The notes beneath the pieces are model-generated. The model was not told the DNA's origin and did no database searches. It saw only the letters and a program-made list of their open reading frames with translations. From positions 1 through 64,000 of the forward strand of contig JAHCIO010000002.1 of assembly GCA_026129185.1 (NCBI GenBank): a stretch of 64,000 bases of DNA. The letters are read 5' to 3'. Below are positions 18,745 through 27,812 of this stretch, in pieces. The translations under genes and the position numbers were made by a program. Numbering within the stretch: the stretch's first letter is position 1; each line of letters opens with the position of its first letter. This DNA is from Promineifilum sp019695075. GTDB lineage: Bacteria > Chloroflexota > Anaerolineae > Promineifilales > Promineifilaceae.

Positions 18745-20178
18745 CTACCTCATCTGCGACGACAGGAAGTCGAGGATGTCGATCTTGGTCAGGATGCCGG
18801 CGACGCGGTCGTCGGCGACGATGACCACGGCCGGGTGGTTGCTGATCAGGCTCATGAGCGTCTCCAGGCGTGCGTTCGGCCCAACAACGGGCACATCGGC
18901 GTCGATCATCTCGGCGATAGTCTCGTCGGCCTGGTGGACGTGGTCGGCCTGGAGCATGTGGTTGAGCAGGTCGATCTCGCTGACCAGCCCGCGCAGGCGG
19001 CCGTCGTCGTCTACAACAGGCAGCTGCGAGATGTTGTGTTCCTTCATGAGGGTCACCACGTCGCGGATGCGGTCGTCGTGGCGAGCGGTGTAGATGTGGC
19101 CGCTGCCTTTGCGCGCCTGGATGTCGCCGGCGCGGAAGTCGCTCCAGACCTGGTCGAGGAAGCCGTTCTCGCGCATCCAGTCGTCGTCGAAGACCTTGCT
19201 GAGGTAGCGCGAGCCGGAGTCGGGCAGGATGATCACGACGACGGCCTCCGGGCCGAGCCGGTGCTGCTGGACGTACTTCAGCGCGCCGGCCACGGCCGCG
19301 CCGCACGAGCCGCCGCCGAAAATCCCCTCCTCGCGCACCAGCCGGCGGGTCATCAGCAGGCTCTCGCGGTCGTTGACCTGCATGATCTCGTCGATGATGC
19401 TCAGGTCGGTCGTCGTCGGCAGGAAGTCCTCGCCGATGCCCTCAACCTTGTAGCCCTCGGCCGGCGTGGTCTGGCCGGAGCGGTGCAGTTCGTAGAGGAT
19501 GGAGCCGACCGGATCGACGCCGATGACCTGCACGGCCGGGTTGCGCTCCTTCAGGTAGCGGCCGACGCCGGTGATAGTCCCGCCCGTGCCCATGCCGGCG
19601 ACGAAGTGGGTGACGCGCCCACCGGTCTGCGCCCAAATCTCCGGGCCGGTCATGTCGTAGTGGGCCTGGGGGTTGACCGGGTTGTGATACTGGTTGGCCA
19701 GGATGGCGTTGGGCGTTTCCTCGACGAGGCGGCGGGCGACGGAGTAGTAGCTACGCGGGTCGTCCGGCTCGACGGCCGTGGGTGTGACAACGACGCGCGC
19801 GCCGAAGGCTCGCAGCAGCAGGATTTTCTCCTGCGACATCTTGTCGGGCATGACGAAGATACAGCGGTAGCCCTTCAGCGCCGCGGCGATGGCCAGACCG
19901 ACGCCGGTGTTGCCGGAGGTGGCCTCGACGATAGTGCCGCCGGGGCGCAGGCGGCCGTCACGCTCGGCGTCTTCGATGATGGGCCAGCCGATGCGATCCT
20001 TGACCGAGCCGCCGGGGTTGAAGTACTCCAGCTTGGCCAACACCAGCGCGTCCGCGCCGCCGGCGACGGCGTTCAGCCGCACCAGGGGCGTGTTGCCGAT
20101 GGTCGTCAGCACCGACTCGTGAAACTGAAGGCCATCTAATCGCTGACGGCGCTCCGCCACACTATCGCCAATCGTCAT
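18745..20178 (-). CDS. cbs: Cystathionine beta-synthase with C-terminal CBS-domain pair
   Basis: PLP enzyme joining homocysteine and serine to cystathionine (reverse transsulfuration), or a cysteine synthase of the same fold. The 477 residues comprise a catalytic domain (about 10-335) with PLP lysine K60 in NPGGSVKDR, the SGNTG loop, GTGGTITG phosphate-binding loop and the GGSCGAA segment, followed by two CBS motifs (about 350-405 and 415-475) that usually bind adenosyl ligands. The call of CBS over cysteine synthase rests on the regulatory domain. It heads a tightly spaced operon with moxR, DUF58 and DUF4129 genes, an unexpected association. Confidence 0.92.
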   Translation of the reverse strand: MTIGDSVAERRQRLDGLQFHESVLTTIGNTPLVRLNAVAGGADALVLAKLEYFNPGGSVKDRIGWPIIEDAERDGRLRPGGTIVEATSGNTGVGLAIAAALKGYRCIFVMPDKMSQEKILLLRAFGARVVVTPTAVEPDDPRSYYSVARRLVEETPNAILANQYHNPVNPQAHYDMTGPEIWAQTGGRVTHFVAGMGTGGTITGVGRYLKERNPAVQVIGVDPVGSILYELHRSGQTTPAEGYKVEGIGEDFLPTTTDLSIIDEIMQVNDRESLLMTRRLVREEGIFGGGSCGAAVAGALKYVQQHRLGPEAVVVIILPDSGSRYLSKVFDDDWMRENGFLDQVWSDFRAGDIQARKGSGHIYTARHDDRIRDVVTLMKEHNISQLPVVDDDGRLRGLVSEIDLLNHMLQADHVHQADETIAEMIDADVPVVGPNARLETLMSLISNHPAVVIVADDRVAGILTKIDILDFLSSQMR

Positions 20179-20272
20179 AGGGTCTCACCTGTGGAAGGAA
20201 TTCACGCTCGCTTCATAGCTATGCTATCAGCAAATCGGGCATGATGCATGTGGCGCATGCGCCGCAGGCGAG

Positions 20273-20316
20273 TTATGTAAAAAAGGCTTGCGGTTATGTA
20301 ATGTTATGTCTATAAT
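20273..20316 (+). promoter_or_regulatory. Promoter of the LysM-glycosidase gene with phased TTATGT repeats
   Basis: TTGCGG (20288-20293), 17 bp and a perfect TATAAT (20311-20316). TTATGT occurs at 20273, 20294 and 20304; the last two fill the promoter spacer. Spacings of 21 and 10 bp put all three on one helix face, as for an operator. A hairpin CTCTCAA-5-TTGAGAG (20319-20337) sits at the expected 5' end of the RNA. Confidence 0.75.
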
Positions 20317-20356
20317 GTCTCTCAAAGACCTTGAGAGTTAGCGAAGGAGTGAAGCC

Positions 20357-21784
20357 ATGAAAAGGTCGCGGCTCGTCGCCGTCGTTGCGGTCATCGCGTT
20401 GATGCTCGTTACCGTCGCTGTTGTCTCGGCGGCTACTTACGTCGTCCAGTGGGGCGACACCCTCTGGCGCATTTCACGCCAGTTTGGCACGTCGGTTGAG
20501 GCTATCGTCCAGGCCAACAACATCCCCAACCCTAACTTGATCTACGTTGGCCAGGTGCTGGAGATTCCCGTCGGGCCGACGGCCATACCGCCCACGGCGC
20601 AGCCCCCCGGGCCGACGGCCACGCCGCAGCCGCCACAGCCGACGCCCACGTCGTCGCCGACGACGACCTACGTTGTCCAGCCGGGTGACACACTGACGCG
20701 CATTGCCGCGCGCTTTGGCACGACGGTGCAGGCGTTGGCGCAGGCCAACAACATCGTCAATCCTAACCTGATTTTCGTCGGTCAGGTGTTGGTCATTCCC
20801 GGCACCGGCCCCGTGCCGCCCGTCGTCCCCACGGTCGCGCCGACCGTGCCCGGAGCGACACCGCAGCCGCCCAGCGGCTTCGCCTTCGGCGGGCAGACGC
20901 AGACCTTCGCCAACCAGCAGGCCATGAGGGACGCGGGCATGACCTGGGTCAAGTTCCAGTACAAGTGGTCGCCCGGCGACAGCACTTCTGACGTGGCCGC
21001 CCTCATTCAGTCGGCCAAGAATGCCGGCTTCAAGGTGCTCATCTCCGTCACCGGCGAGACGCCCTACCCGGCGGCCAACAGCCTCGACTTTGGCGCGCTG
21101 ACCCAGTTCATGCGCGATCTGGCTGCCCTCGGCCCAGACGCCATCGAGGTCTGGAACGAGCAGAACATCGACTTTGAGTGGCCGGCCGGGCAGATCGACC
21201 CGGCGTCCTACGTGAACAACATGCTCGCGCCGGCCTATCAGGCCATTAAGGCGGCCAACCCGAATGTGCTGGTCATCTCCGGCGCGCCCGCGCCCACCGG
21301 CTTCGACAACGGCACGAACGCCTGGGCCGACAATCGCTACATCGCCGGGATGCGCGCCGCCGGGGCAGCCAACTTCGCCGACTGCATCGGCATCCATCAC
21401 AACGCCGGCGCCACCTCGCCCACGGTGTCCACCGGCCACCCGGCCGGGTCGCACTATAGCTGGTACTACCAGCCGATGGTCGATCTCTACTACAACACCT
21501 TCGGTGGGGCGCGCCAACTGTGCTTCACCGAGCTGGGCTACCTGTCCGGCGAGGGCTTCAGCGGCCTGCCGGCCAACTTCGCCTGGGCTTCGGGTACGTC
21601 GGTGCAGGAGCACGCCCAATGGCTGCGCGAGGCGCGTGATCTGTCCATCAGCGGCGGGAAAGTGCGGATGATGATCGTCTTCAACGTCGATTTCACCAAC
21701 TTCGACCCAACCGGCGACCCGCAGGCAGGCTACGCCATGATCCGGCCGGACGGCAGCTGCCCGGCCTGCACGACTCTGAAGTAG
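20357..21784 (+). CDS. Secreted protein with two LysM domains and a clan-A glycosidase-like domain
   Basis: 475 residues: signal peptide (1-26, VAVIALMLVTVAVVSAA), LysM 1 (about 27-72, YVVQWGDTLWRI, ending GQVLEIP), Pro/Thr linker, LysM 2 (about 102-148, YVVQPGDTLTRI, ending GQVLVIP), linker, then a barrel domain (about 175-475). Candidate acid/base is E268 in VWNEQN and candidate nucleophile E392 in FTELGY. LysM binds peptidoglycan or chitin-type glycans, so the enzyme is probably held at the cell wall. AAGGAG lies eight bases before the ATG. It has its own strong promoter and is followed by a cruciform repeat and an intrinsic terminator. The substrate is unknown. Confidence 0.83.
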   Translation: MKRSRLVAVVAVIALMLVTVAVVSAATYVVQWGDTLWRISRQFGTSVEAIVQANNIPNPNLIYVGQVLEIPVGPTAIPPTAQPPGPTATPQPPQPTPTSSPTTTYVVQPGDTLTRIAARFGTTVQALAQANNIVNPNLIFVGQVLVIPGTGPVPPVVPTVAPTVPGATPQPPSGFAFGGQTQTFANQQAMRDAGMTWVKFQYKWSPGDSTSDVAALIQSAKNAGFKVLISVTGETPYPAANSLDFGALTQFMRDLAALGPDAIEVWNEQNIDFEWPAGQIDPASYVNNMLAPAYQAIKAANPNVLVISGAPAPTGFDNGTNAWADNRYIAGMRAAGAANFADCIGIHHNAGATSPTVSTGHPAGSHYSWYYQPMVDLYYNTFGGARQLCFTELGYLSGEGFSGLPANFAWASGTSVQEHAQWLREARDLSISGGKVRMMIVFNVDFTNFDPTGDPQAGYAMIRPDGSCPACTTLK

Positions 21785-21790
21785 GGGCTG

Positions 21791-21851
21791 GGGATTAGGG
21801 GCTAGGGTCTAGGAAAGAGCGCTCTTCCCCTAGCCCCTAGCCCCTAATCCC
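21791..21851. repeat. Large cruciform repeat after the LysM-glycosidase gene
   Basis: GGGATTAGGGGCTAGGG (21791-21807) is exactly complementary to 21835-21851. Nested inside are CTAGG/CCTAG (21809-21813, 21829-21833) and the 12-bp palindrome AAGAGCGCTCTT (21815-21826). The arms are built from GGGGCTAGGG/GGGATTA-type short repeats, as in dispersed intergenic palindromes. Confidence 0.85.
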
Positions 21852-21866
21852 TAATCCCTATTACAC

Positions 21867-21896
21867 GGCGCAAAGGCTACCCCTTTGCGCCTTTTT
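21867..21896 (+). terminator. Rho-independent terminator
   Basis: GGCGCAAAGG (21867-21876), loop CTACC, CCTTTGCGCC (21882-21891), then TTTTT. A textbook intrinsic terminator for the LysM-glycosidase transcript. Confidence 0.92.
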
Positions 21897-21953
21897 GTGT
21901 TACACGTTAGGCAACGCCTGGCGCGGAGACCACTTCGAGAGGAGCAAGTCCAT

Positions 21954-22388
21954 ATGAAAGTACGCAACATCCTGGCAACCAAAGGCGGGCGAGTCATCAC
22001 CATCGCGCCGGACAAAAGTGTGCGCGAGGCCGTGGCTCTGCTCGTACACCATCGCATCGGCGCGATCGTCGTCGCCGACGAGAGCGGTCACCTGATCGGT
22101 ATCCTGAGCGAGCGGGATGTCATGCGCACAGCCGCCGCCGACGAAGGCGTCTTCGGCCGGCCGGTGGCGGACGTGATGACCCGCGAGGTCGTCATCGGCA
22201 TGCCCCAGGACGACGTGCTGGCCGTGGCCCACACCATGCTCGAAAAGCGCTTCCGCCATCTGCCCATCGTCGATGACGGCCGGCTGATCGGCATCATCTC
22301 AATTGGCGACGTGCTGAAGACCCAGCGCGACGCCTACCAGGGCGAGATCGAGACGCTGGAAACGCGCATTATCGCTGAAGGAGAGTAA
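21954..22388 (+). CDS. CBS-domain pair protein
   Basis: 144 residues made of two CBS motifs (about 5-60 and 72-128; GHLIGILSERDVMR and GRLIGIISIGDVLK) and a short C-terminal helix. Such stand-alone proteins sense adenine nucleotides or NAD and regulate a partner, which cannot be identified here. The ATG at 21954 follows GAGAGGAG; a longer reading would start inside the terminator region. FprA-like reductase starts six bases after its stop, so the two form an operon. Confidence 0.88.
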   Translation: MKVRNILATKGGRVITIAPDKSVREAVALLVHHRIGAIVVADESGHLIGILSERDVMRTAAADEGVFGRPVADVMTREVVIGMPQDDVLAVAHTMLEKRFRHLPIVDDGRLIGIISIGDVLKTQRDAYQGEIETLETRIIAEGE

Positions 22389-22394
22389 GTCCCC

Positions 22395-23792
<1,398 letters not shown>

Positions 23793-23864
23793 CGCGCCGT
23801 CGCCCCATAGTGAATTCAATGATGTTGTCGCGTCGCCCACGCCGCCGCTGAGGTCGCCCACCCT

Positions 23865-24731
23865 ATGGACGAGGTGACGATCTACAGCGACGGCGGGGCC
23901 GACCCCAACCCCGGCATCGGCGGCTGGGCGGCCATCCTGCGCTTTGGCGAGCACGAGCGCGTGCTGACCGGCAGCGACCCGAAGACGACCAACAACCGCA
24001 TGGAGCTTCAGGCGGCCATCGCCGCCCTGCGGGCGCTCAAGCGGCCGTGTCGTGTATCGTTCCACACCGACTCGCAGTACGTGCGCCGGGGCATCACCGA
24101 GGGCGTGGCCAAGTGGAGCGCCGCCGGCTGGGTGAAGAAGAATGGCCAGGCCATCCCCAACGCCGACCTGTGGCGTGAACTGCAAGCCCTGACCCGGCAG
24201 CACGAGATCGCCTGGCACTGGGTGCCGGGGCACAGCGGCGAGCGGGACAACGAGCGCGTCGATCAGTTGGCCCGCGAGGCCCGGCTGGCCATCACCCCGC
24301 GCATCGACCTCGACGCCGGCGCGCCGCGCCTCTACCTGCGCGCCTCCTGCCACGGCAACCCCGGCCCCGGCGCGTGGGCTGTGGCCCTGGAGCAGGACGG
24401 CGAGTGGGAGACAAGCGCCGGCGACGAACCGAAGACGACCAACAATCGCATGGAACTGCGCGCCGCCATCGAGGGCCTGCTGCTGTTGCCGCCCGGCAGC
24501 CCGGCGCAACTCTTCACCACCTCCGACTACCTCTATCAGGGGACCACGCGCTGGCTGGCGAGCTGGAAGCGCGGCGGTTGGCAGAAAAAAGATGGCCAGC
24601 CGGTGGCCAACAGCGACCTGTGGCAACTGCTGGACGATCTCTCGCGTCGCTACCAGGTCCATTGGGTCAACGCCAAGGGGCAGCGGCTGGAGGGCCTGAC
24701 GCGGGCGGGGCAGGCCCTGACGAGCGCATAA
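23865..24731 (+). CDS. rnhA: Ribonuclease HI with a second, degenerate RNase H-like domain
   Basis: Cleaves the RNA strand of RNA-DNA hybrids. The 288 residues hold two tandem domains. Domain 1 (1-140) has the catalytic set: D9 in YSDGG, E48 in NRMELQAA, D69 in HTDSQY, H123 in GHSG and D133 in RVDQLA. Domain 2 (about 155-288) repeats the fold with strikingly similar stretches (PKTTNNRMEL at 39-49 and 189-198; GWVKKNGQ against GWQKKDGQ), but D9 is R159, D69 aligns with S220 and the last acidic site is gone. Only E198 remains, so domain 2 should be inactive. The ATG at 23865 has a weak SD. The stop overlaps the ggt start by one base. Confidence 0.92.
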   Translation: MDEVTIYSDGGADPNPGIGGWAAILRFGEHERVLTGSDPKTTNNRMELQAAIAALRALKRPCRVSFHTDSQYVRRGITEGVAKWSAAGWVKKNGQAIPNADLWRELQALTRQHEIAWHWVPGHSGERDNERVDQLAREARLAITPRIDLDAGAPRLYLRASCHGNPGPGAWAVALEQDGEWETSAGDEPKTTNNRMELRAAIEGLLLLPPGSPAQLFTTSDYLYQGTTRWLASWKRGGWQKKDGQPVANSDLWQLLDDLSRRYQVHWVNAKGQRLEGLTRAGQALTSA

Positions 24732-26344
24732 TGACCCTATCTTTCAGCGACATGCACTTTCCCTCGCGGCGCGCGCCCGTTGTCGCCGGCAATGGTCTGG
24801 TGGCCACGAGCCAGCCGTTGGCGGCGCAGGCCGGGCTGGCGGTGATGCAAGCCGGCGGCAACGCCATCGACGCGGCCGTCGCCACTGTGGCGACGCTGTG
24901 CGTCGTCGAGCCGTGCTCGACCGGCATCGGCGGCGATGCCTTCGCGCTGATCTGGTCGGCGGCCGAGGGGCGATTGTTCGGGTTGAACGCCAGCGGCCCG
25001 GCCCCGGCCGGCCTGACGGCCGATCTGGTGCGCGGCCAGGGTCACACGACCTTCCCCGCCCGCGGCGGCCTGCCCGTGACCGTGCCCGGCGCGCTGCGCG
25101 GCTGGCAACTGGCGCTGGAACGCTTCGGCACGCGCGGGCTGGACACGCTGCTGGCCCGGCCCATCGACTACGCTGCCAACGGCTACCCGGTCAGTCCCGG
25201 TATCGCCGCCGCCTGGGAGCGCTCGACCGAACTGCTGGGGCGATTGCCCGATTCGCGGCGCGTCTGGTTGCCCGGCGGGCGCGCGCCGCGAGCGACAGAG
25301 CGCTTCCGAAACCCGGAGTTTGCGGCCACGCTGCGCGCCATCGCCGCGCAGGGCTACGACGCCTTTTACACCGGCTCTATCGCCGAGCGCATCGCCGCCG
25401 CCGTGCGCGCCGACGGCGGGGTGATGACCGCCGGCGACCTGGCCGCCTACCGGGCTGAGTGGGTTGAGCCGATCGCCGTGACCTACGGCGACGGCTATGT
25501 CTTCCACGAAATCCCGCCCAACGGACAGGGGGTGGCGGCGTTGCTGGCGCTCAACATCGTCCGCGGCTTCGGCCTGGGCGACATGGCCTACGGCTCGGCC
25601 GACTACTACCACGTTCTTATCGAAGCCATGAAGCTGGCTTTTGCCGACGCCCACGCCTACATCGGCGACCCGCGCCGCGTCGACGTGCCTGTCGGCGGGC
25701 TGCTCAGCCCTGGCTATGCTCGCGAGCGCCGCGCGCTCATCGCCAAAGACCGCGCCCTGTTCCCGGAGCCGGGCCGGCCGCCGCGCGACGGCGATACGGT
25801 CTACCTGACCACCGCCGATGCCGCCGGCAACATGGTGAGCTGGATTCAGAGCCTCTACATGGGCTTTGGCAGCGGCATCACCGCGGCGGACACGGGCGTG
25901 CAGCTCCAGAACCGCGGCGCGAACTTCAGCCTGGAGCGCGGCCACCCCAACGAAGTCGCTCCCGGCCGCCGGCCCTATCACACCATTATTCCCGGCTTCA
26001 TCAGCCGCAACGGCCGGCCGTGGGCCAGCTTTGGCGTCATGGGCGGCTTCATGCAGCCGCAGGGCCATCTACAGGTGGGCGTCAACCTCGTCGATTTCGG
26101 CATGGACCCGCAGGCAGCTCTCGACGCGCCGCGCTTCAACTGGTTGCAGGGGCGCGAGGTGGCGTTGGAGCCGGGCATCGGCCCTGACGTGCGCGCCGTG
26201 CTGTCCCGCCGCGGACACGCGCTCTGGCCACTCGGCGCGGCCGTCCACTACGGCGGCGGGCAGGTCATCCTGCGCGACGACGACAGCGGCGTCCTCGTCG
26301 GCGGCGCTGAACCGCGCAACGACGGCGCGGCCGTGGGGTACTGA
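24731..26344 (+). CDS. ggt: Gamma-glutamyltransferase family protein
   Basis: 537 residues, the size of a GGT precursor that autocleaves. The expected nucleophile is T356 in DGDTVYLTTAD, at the start of the small-subunit sequence; GNMVSWIQSLYMGFGSG and the oxyanion-region equivalents follow. N-terminal features GGNAIDAAVA and GIGGDAF are conserved. No signal peptide is visible, so it may be cytosolic or belong to the related cephalosporin-acylase-like branch. It would hydrolyse or transfer the gamma-glutamyl group of glutathione or related peptides. It starts on the last base of the rnhA stop. Confidence 0.9.
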   Translation: MTLSFSDMHFPSRRAPVVAGNGLVATSQPLAAQAGLAVMQAGGNAIDAAVATVATLCVVEPCSTGIGGDAFALIWSAAEGRLFGLNASGPAPAGLTADLVRGQGHTTFPARGGLPVTVPGALRGWQLALERFGTRGLDTLLARPIDYAANGYPVSPGIAAAWERSTELLGRLPDSRRVWLPGGRAPRATERFRNPEFAATLRAIAAQGYDAFYTGSIAERIAAAVRADGGVMTAGDLAAYRAEWVEPIAVTYGDGYVFHEIPPNGQGVAALLALNIVRGFGLGDMAYGSADYYHVLIEAMKLAFADAHAYIGDPRRVDVPVGGLLSPGYARERRALIAKDRALFPEPGRPPRDGDTVYLTTADAAGNMVSWIQSLYMGFGSGITAADTGVQLQNRGANFSLERGHPNEVAPGRRPYHTIIPGFISRNGRPWASFGVMGGFMQPQGHLQVGVNLVDFGMDPQAALDAPRFNWLQGREVALEPGIGPDVRAVLSRRGHALWPLGAAVHYGGGQVILRDDDSGVLVGGAEPRNDGAAVGY

Positions 26345-26347
26345 AGA

Positions 26348-26377
26348 TTGGGCAGGCAGCGGGCGATGGAGTATAAT
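26348..26377 (+). promoter_or_regulatory. tRNA-Ser promoter
   Basis: TTGGGC (26348-26353), 18 bp, TATAAT (26372-26377); the tRNA begins 13 bases after the -10. Confidence 0.75.
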
Positions 26378-26389
26378 GCCCGTCGATTC

Positions 26390-26479
26390 GGAGAGGTCGC
26401 ATAGTCCGGTCTAGTGCGCACGATTGGAAATCGTGTACCTCGCAAGGGGTCGCGGGTTCGAATCCCGCCCTCTCCGCCA
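26390..26479 (+). tRNA. tRNA-Ser(GGA)
   Basis: Acceptor GGAGAGG pairs with CCTCTCC; anticodon arm CACGA-TTGGAAA-TCGTG gives anticodon GGA (reads UCC/UCU); a long variable arm of class II precedes the T arm with GGTTCGAATCC. Discriminator G76 and an encoded CCA end the 90-nt gene. Confidence 0.96.
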
Positions 26480-26492
26480 ACTGAGCAGACAG

Positions 26493-26523
26493 CAGTCCGG
26501 CCCCTGGCCGGACTGTTTGCTTT
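26493..26523 (+). terminator. Rho-independent terminator after tRNA-Ser
   Basis: CAGTCCGGCC (26493-26502), loop CCT, GGCCGGACTG (26506-26515), then TTTGCTTT. It ends just before the stop of the convergent glycosyltransferase gene. Confidence 0.85.
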
Positions 26524-26534
26524 CCGGGTTGGCC

Positions 26535-27752
26535 CTACGCCTGCCCGCTGGCGATCCGCGCGGCGACCTCCCGCATCCGCTCGGCCACGGCCTCCCAGCG
26601 GAAGTCGCGCAGCACGAACTCGCGCCCGGCCGCGGCCAATCGCGCCCGCTGGGCCGGGTCGCGCAGGAGGTCGATGGTCAGCGCGGCCAACGTCTCGTCG
26701 TCCTCGGCCACCAGCAGGTGCTCGCCCGGCGTGGCCCGCAGGCCGGCGTTGACTTCGGCCGTCGTCACCACGGGCAGCCCGGCGGCCATCGCCTCCAGGA
26801 CTTTGTTCTGGACGCCGGCGGCGAAGCGCAGCGGAGCCACAAACACCGTGGACTCATTGAGGGCGGCGTTGAGATCGGTCACATGCCCCAGGACGCGCAC
26901 GCCCGGCCGCCCCGCCAGCGCTCTTACCCGTGCTGCCGGTTCCGCGCCAATGATGTCCAGCCGCGCCGACGGCACCTCCTCGCGCACACGCGGCAGGATG
27001 ACGGTGGCCAACCGCTCGGCGGCGTCGATGTTGTGGAACACGCCCATGTGGCCGACGAAGACCAGCGCCGGCGCGGTGGCCGGGCGCACCTGGGGGCGAT
27101 AGCGCTCTGTCTCGACGCCGTTGGGCACGACGCGCAGGTTCGGCGGCAGGCGGCCGTTGCCCGGTGTGTTGGGGCCGAGTTCCGCGGCCACGGCGGCGCG
27201 CTCCGTCTCGCTGATGACCCACGTCTCATCGAAGCGGCCGACCATCTCGCGCTCATAGCGCTGGATGCGCGGCAGTTCCAGCCGGTAGACCAGCCGCCAG
27301 AATGGCTCGCGGTAGGGTAACGAGCGGACGACCTCGCCGGAGATGGCGTCGGTCAGATCGAGGATGCGGTAGGGGCGAAAACGGCCGCTGACGTACTGGG
27401 CCATGCGGAAGAGATGGACGTAGACGGCGTCGAACGCTTCGCGGGCCAGCAGCCGGTCGATTGCGCCCTGCATGACCGGCGAGCGGTAGTAGAGCGCTTG
27501 CAGCGGCAGCGGACGCCACAGGCCGGCCGCGGCGCTGAGGGTCGATTGCCACGGCGGGCGATGGACGAGCTGGATGTCCTCGCAGAAGGCGCGCAGGGGG
27601 TTGAGGTTGCCCGCCTCATGCTCGTTGCCGATGAATGACAGCAGCGTGAGGCGATGCTCACGCGAGAGCACGCGCAGGAAGTGGTAGGCGCGCAGCCGGT
27701 CGCCGCGCGTCGGCGGGTAGGGCAGCCGCGCCGTCAGGAAGAGGATGCGCAT
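26535..27752 (-). CDS. Glycosyltransferase, GT4-like sugar transferase
   Basis: 405 residues with the two-domain GT-B fold. The N-terminus MRILFLTARLPYPPTRGDRLRAY (first 20: MRILFLTARLPYPPTRGDRL) and the C-terminal donor domain, with VFVGHMGVFHN, APLRFAAGVQNKVLEAMAAG and VVTTAEVNAGL, resemble the sugar transferases of exopolysaccharide loci annotated near exosortase systems (TIGR03087-like). It likely transfers a nucleotide sugar to a surface-glycan intermediate on the cytosolic membrane face. It stands apart from the main glycosyltransferase operon, divergent from the sulfotransferase gene. Confidence 0.85.
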   Translation of the reverse strand: MRILFLTARLPYPPTRGDRLRAYHFLRVLSREHRLTLLSFIGNEHEAGNLNPLRAFCEDIQLVHRPPWQSTLSAAAGLWRPLPLQALYYRSPVMQGAIDRLLAREAFDAVYVHLFRMAQYVSGRFRPYRILDLTDAISGEVVRSLPYREPFWRLVYRLELPRIQRYEREMVGRFDETWVISETERAAVAAELGPNTPGNGRLPPNLRVVPNGVETERYRPQVRPATAPALVFVGHMGVFHNIDAAERLATVILPRVREEVPSARLDIIGAEPAARVRALAGRPGVRVLGHVTDLNAALNESTVFVAPLRFAAGVQNKVLEAMAAGLPVVTTAEVNAGLRATPGEHLLVAEDDETLAALTIDLLRDPAQRARLAAAGREFVLRDFRWEAVAERMREVAARIASGQA

Positions 27753-27775
27753 CGTGTCGCCAGAGAGCTATCGGG

Positions 27776-27803
27776 TTTCATTTTGCGTGTCTGCCGGTAT
27801 ATT
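27776..27803 (+). promoter_or_regulatory. Promoter of the sulfotransferase gene
   Basis: TTTCAT (27776-27781), 16 bp, TATATT (27798-27803). The predicted start falls at or one to three bases before the ATG at 27813, so the transcript is probably leaderless. Confidence 0.55.
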
Positions 27804-27812
27804 ATCGTGCCT

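Noticed and set aside
20179..20272. SAM-type riboswitch or clear promoter ahead of cbs
   Set aside because: No conserved core or good -35/-10 pair was found; only short A+T-rich motifs.
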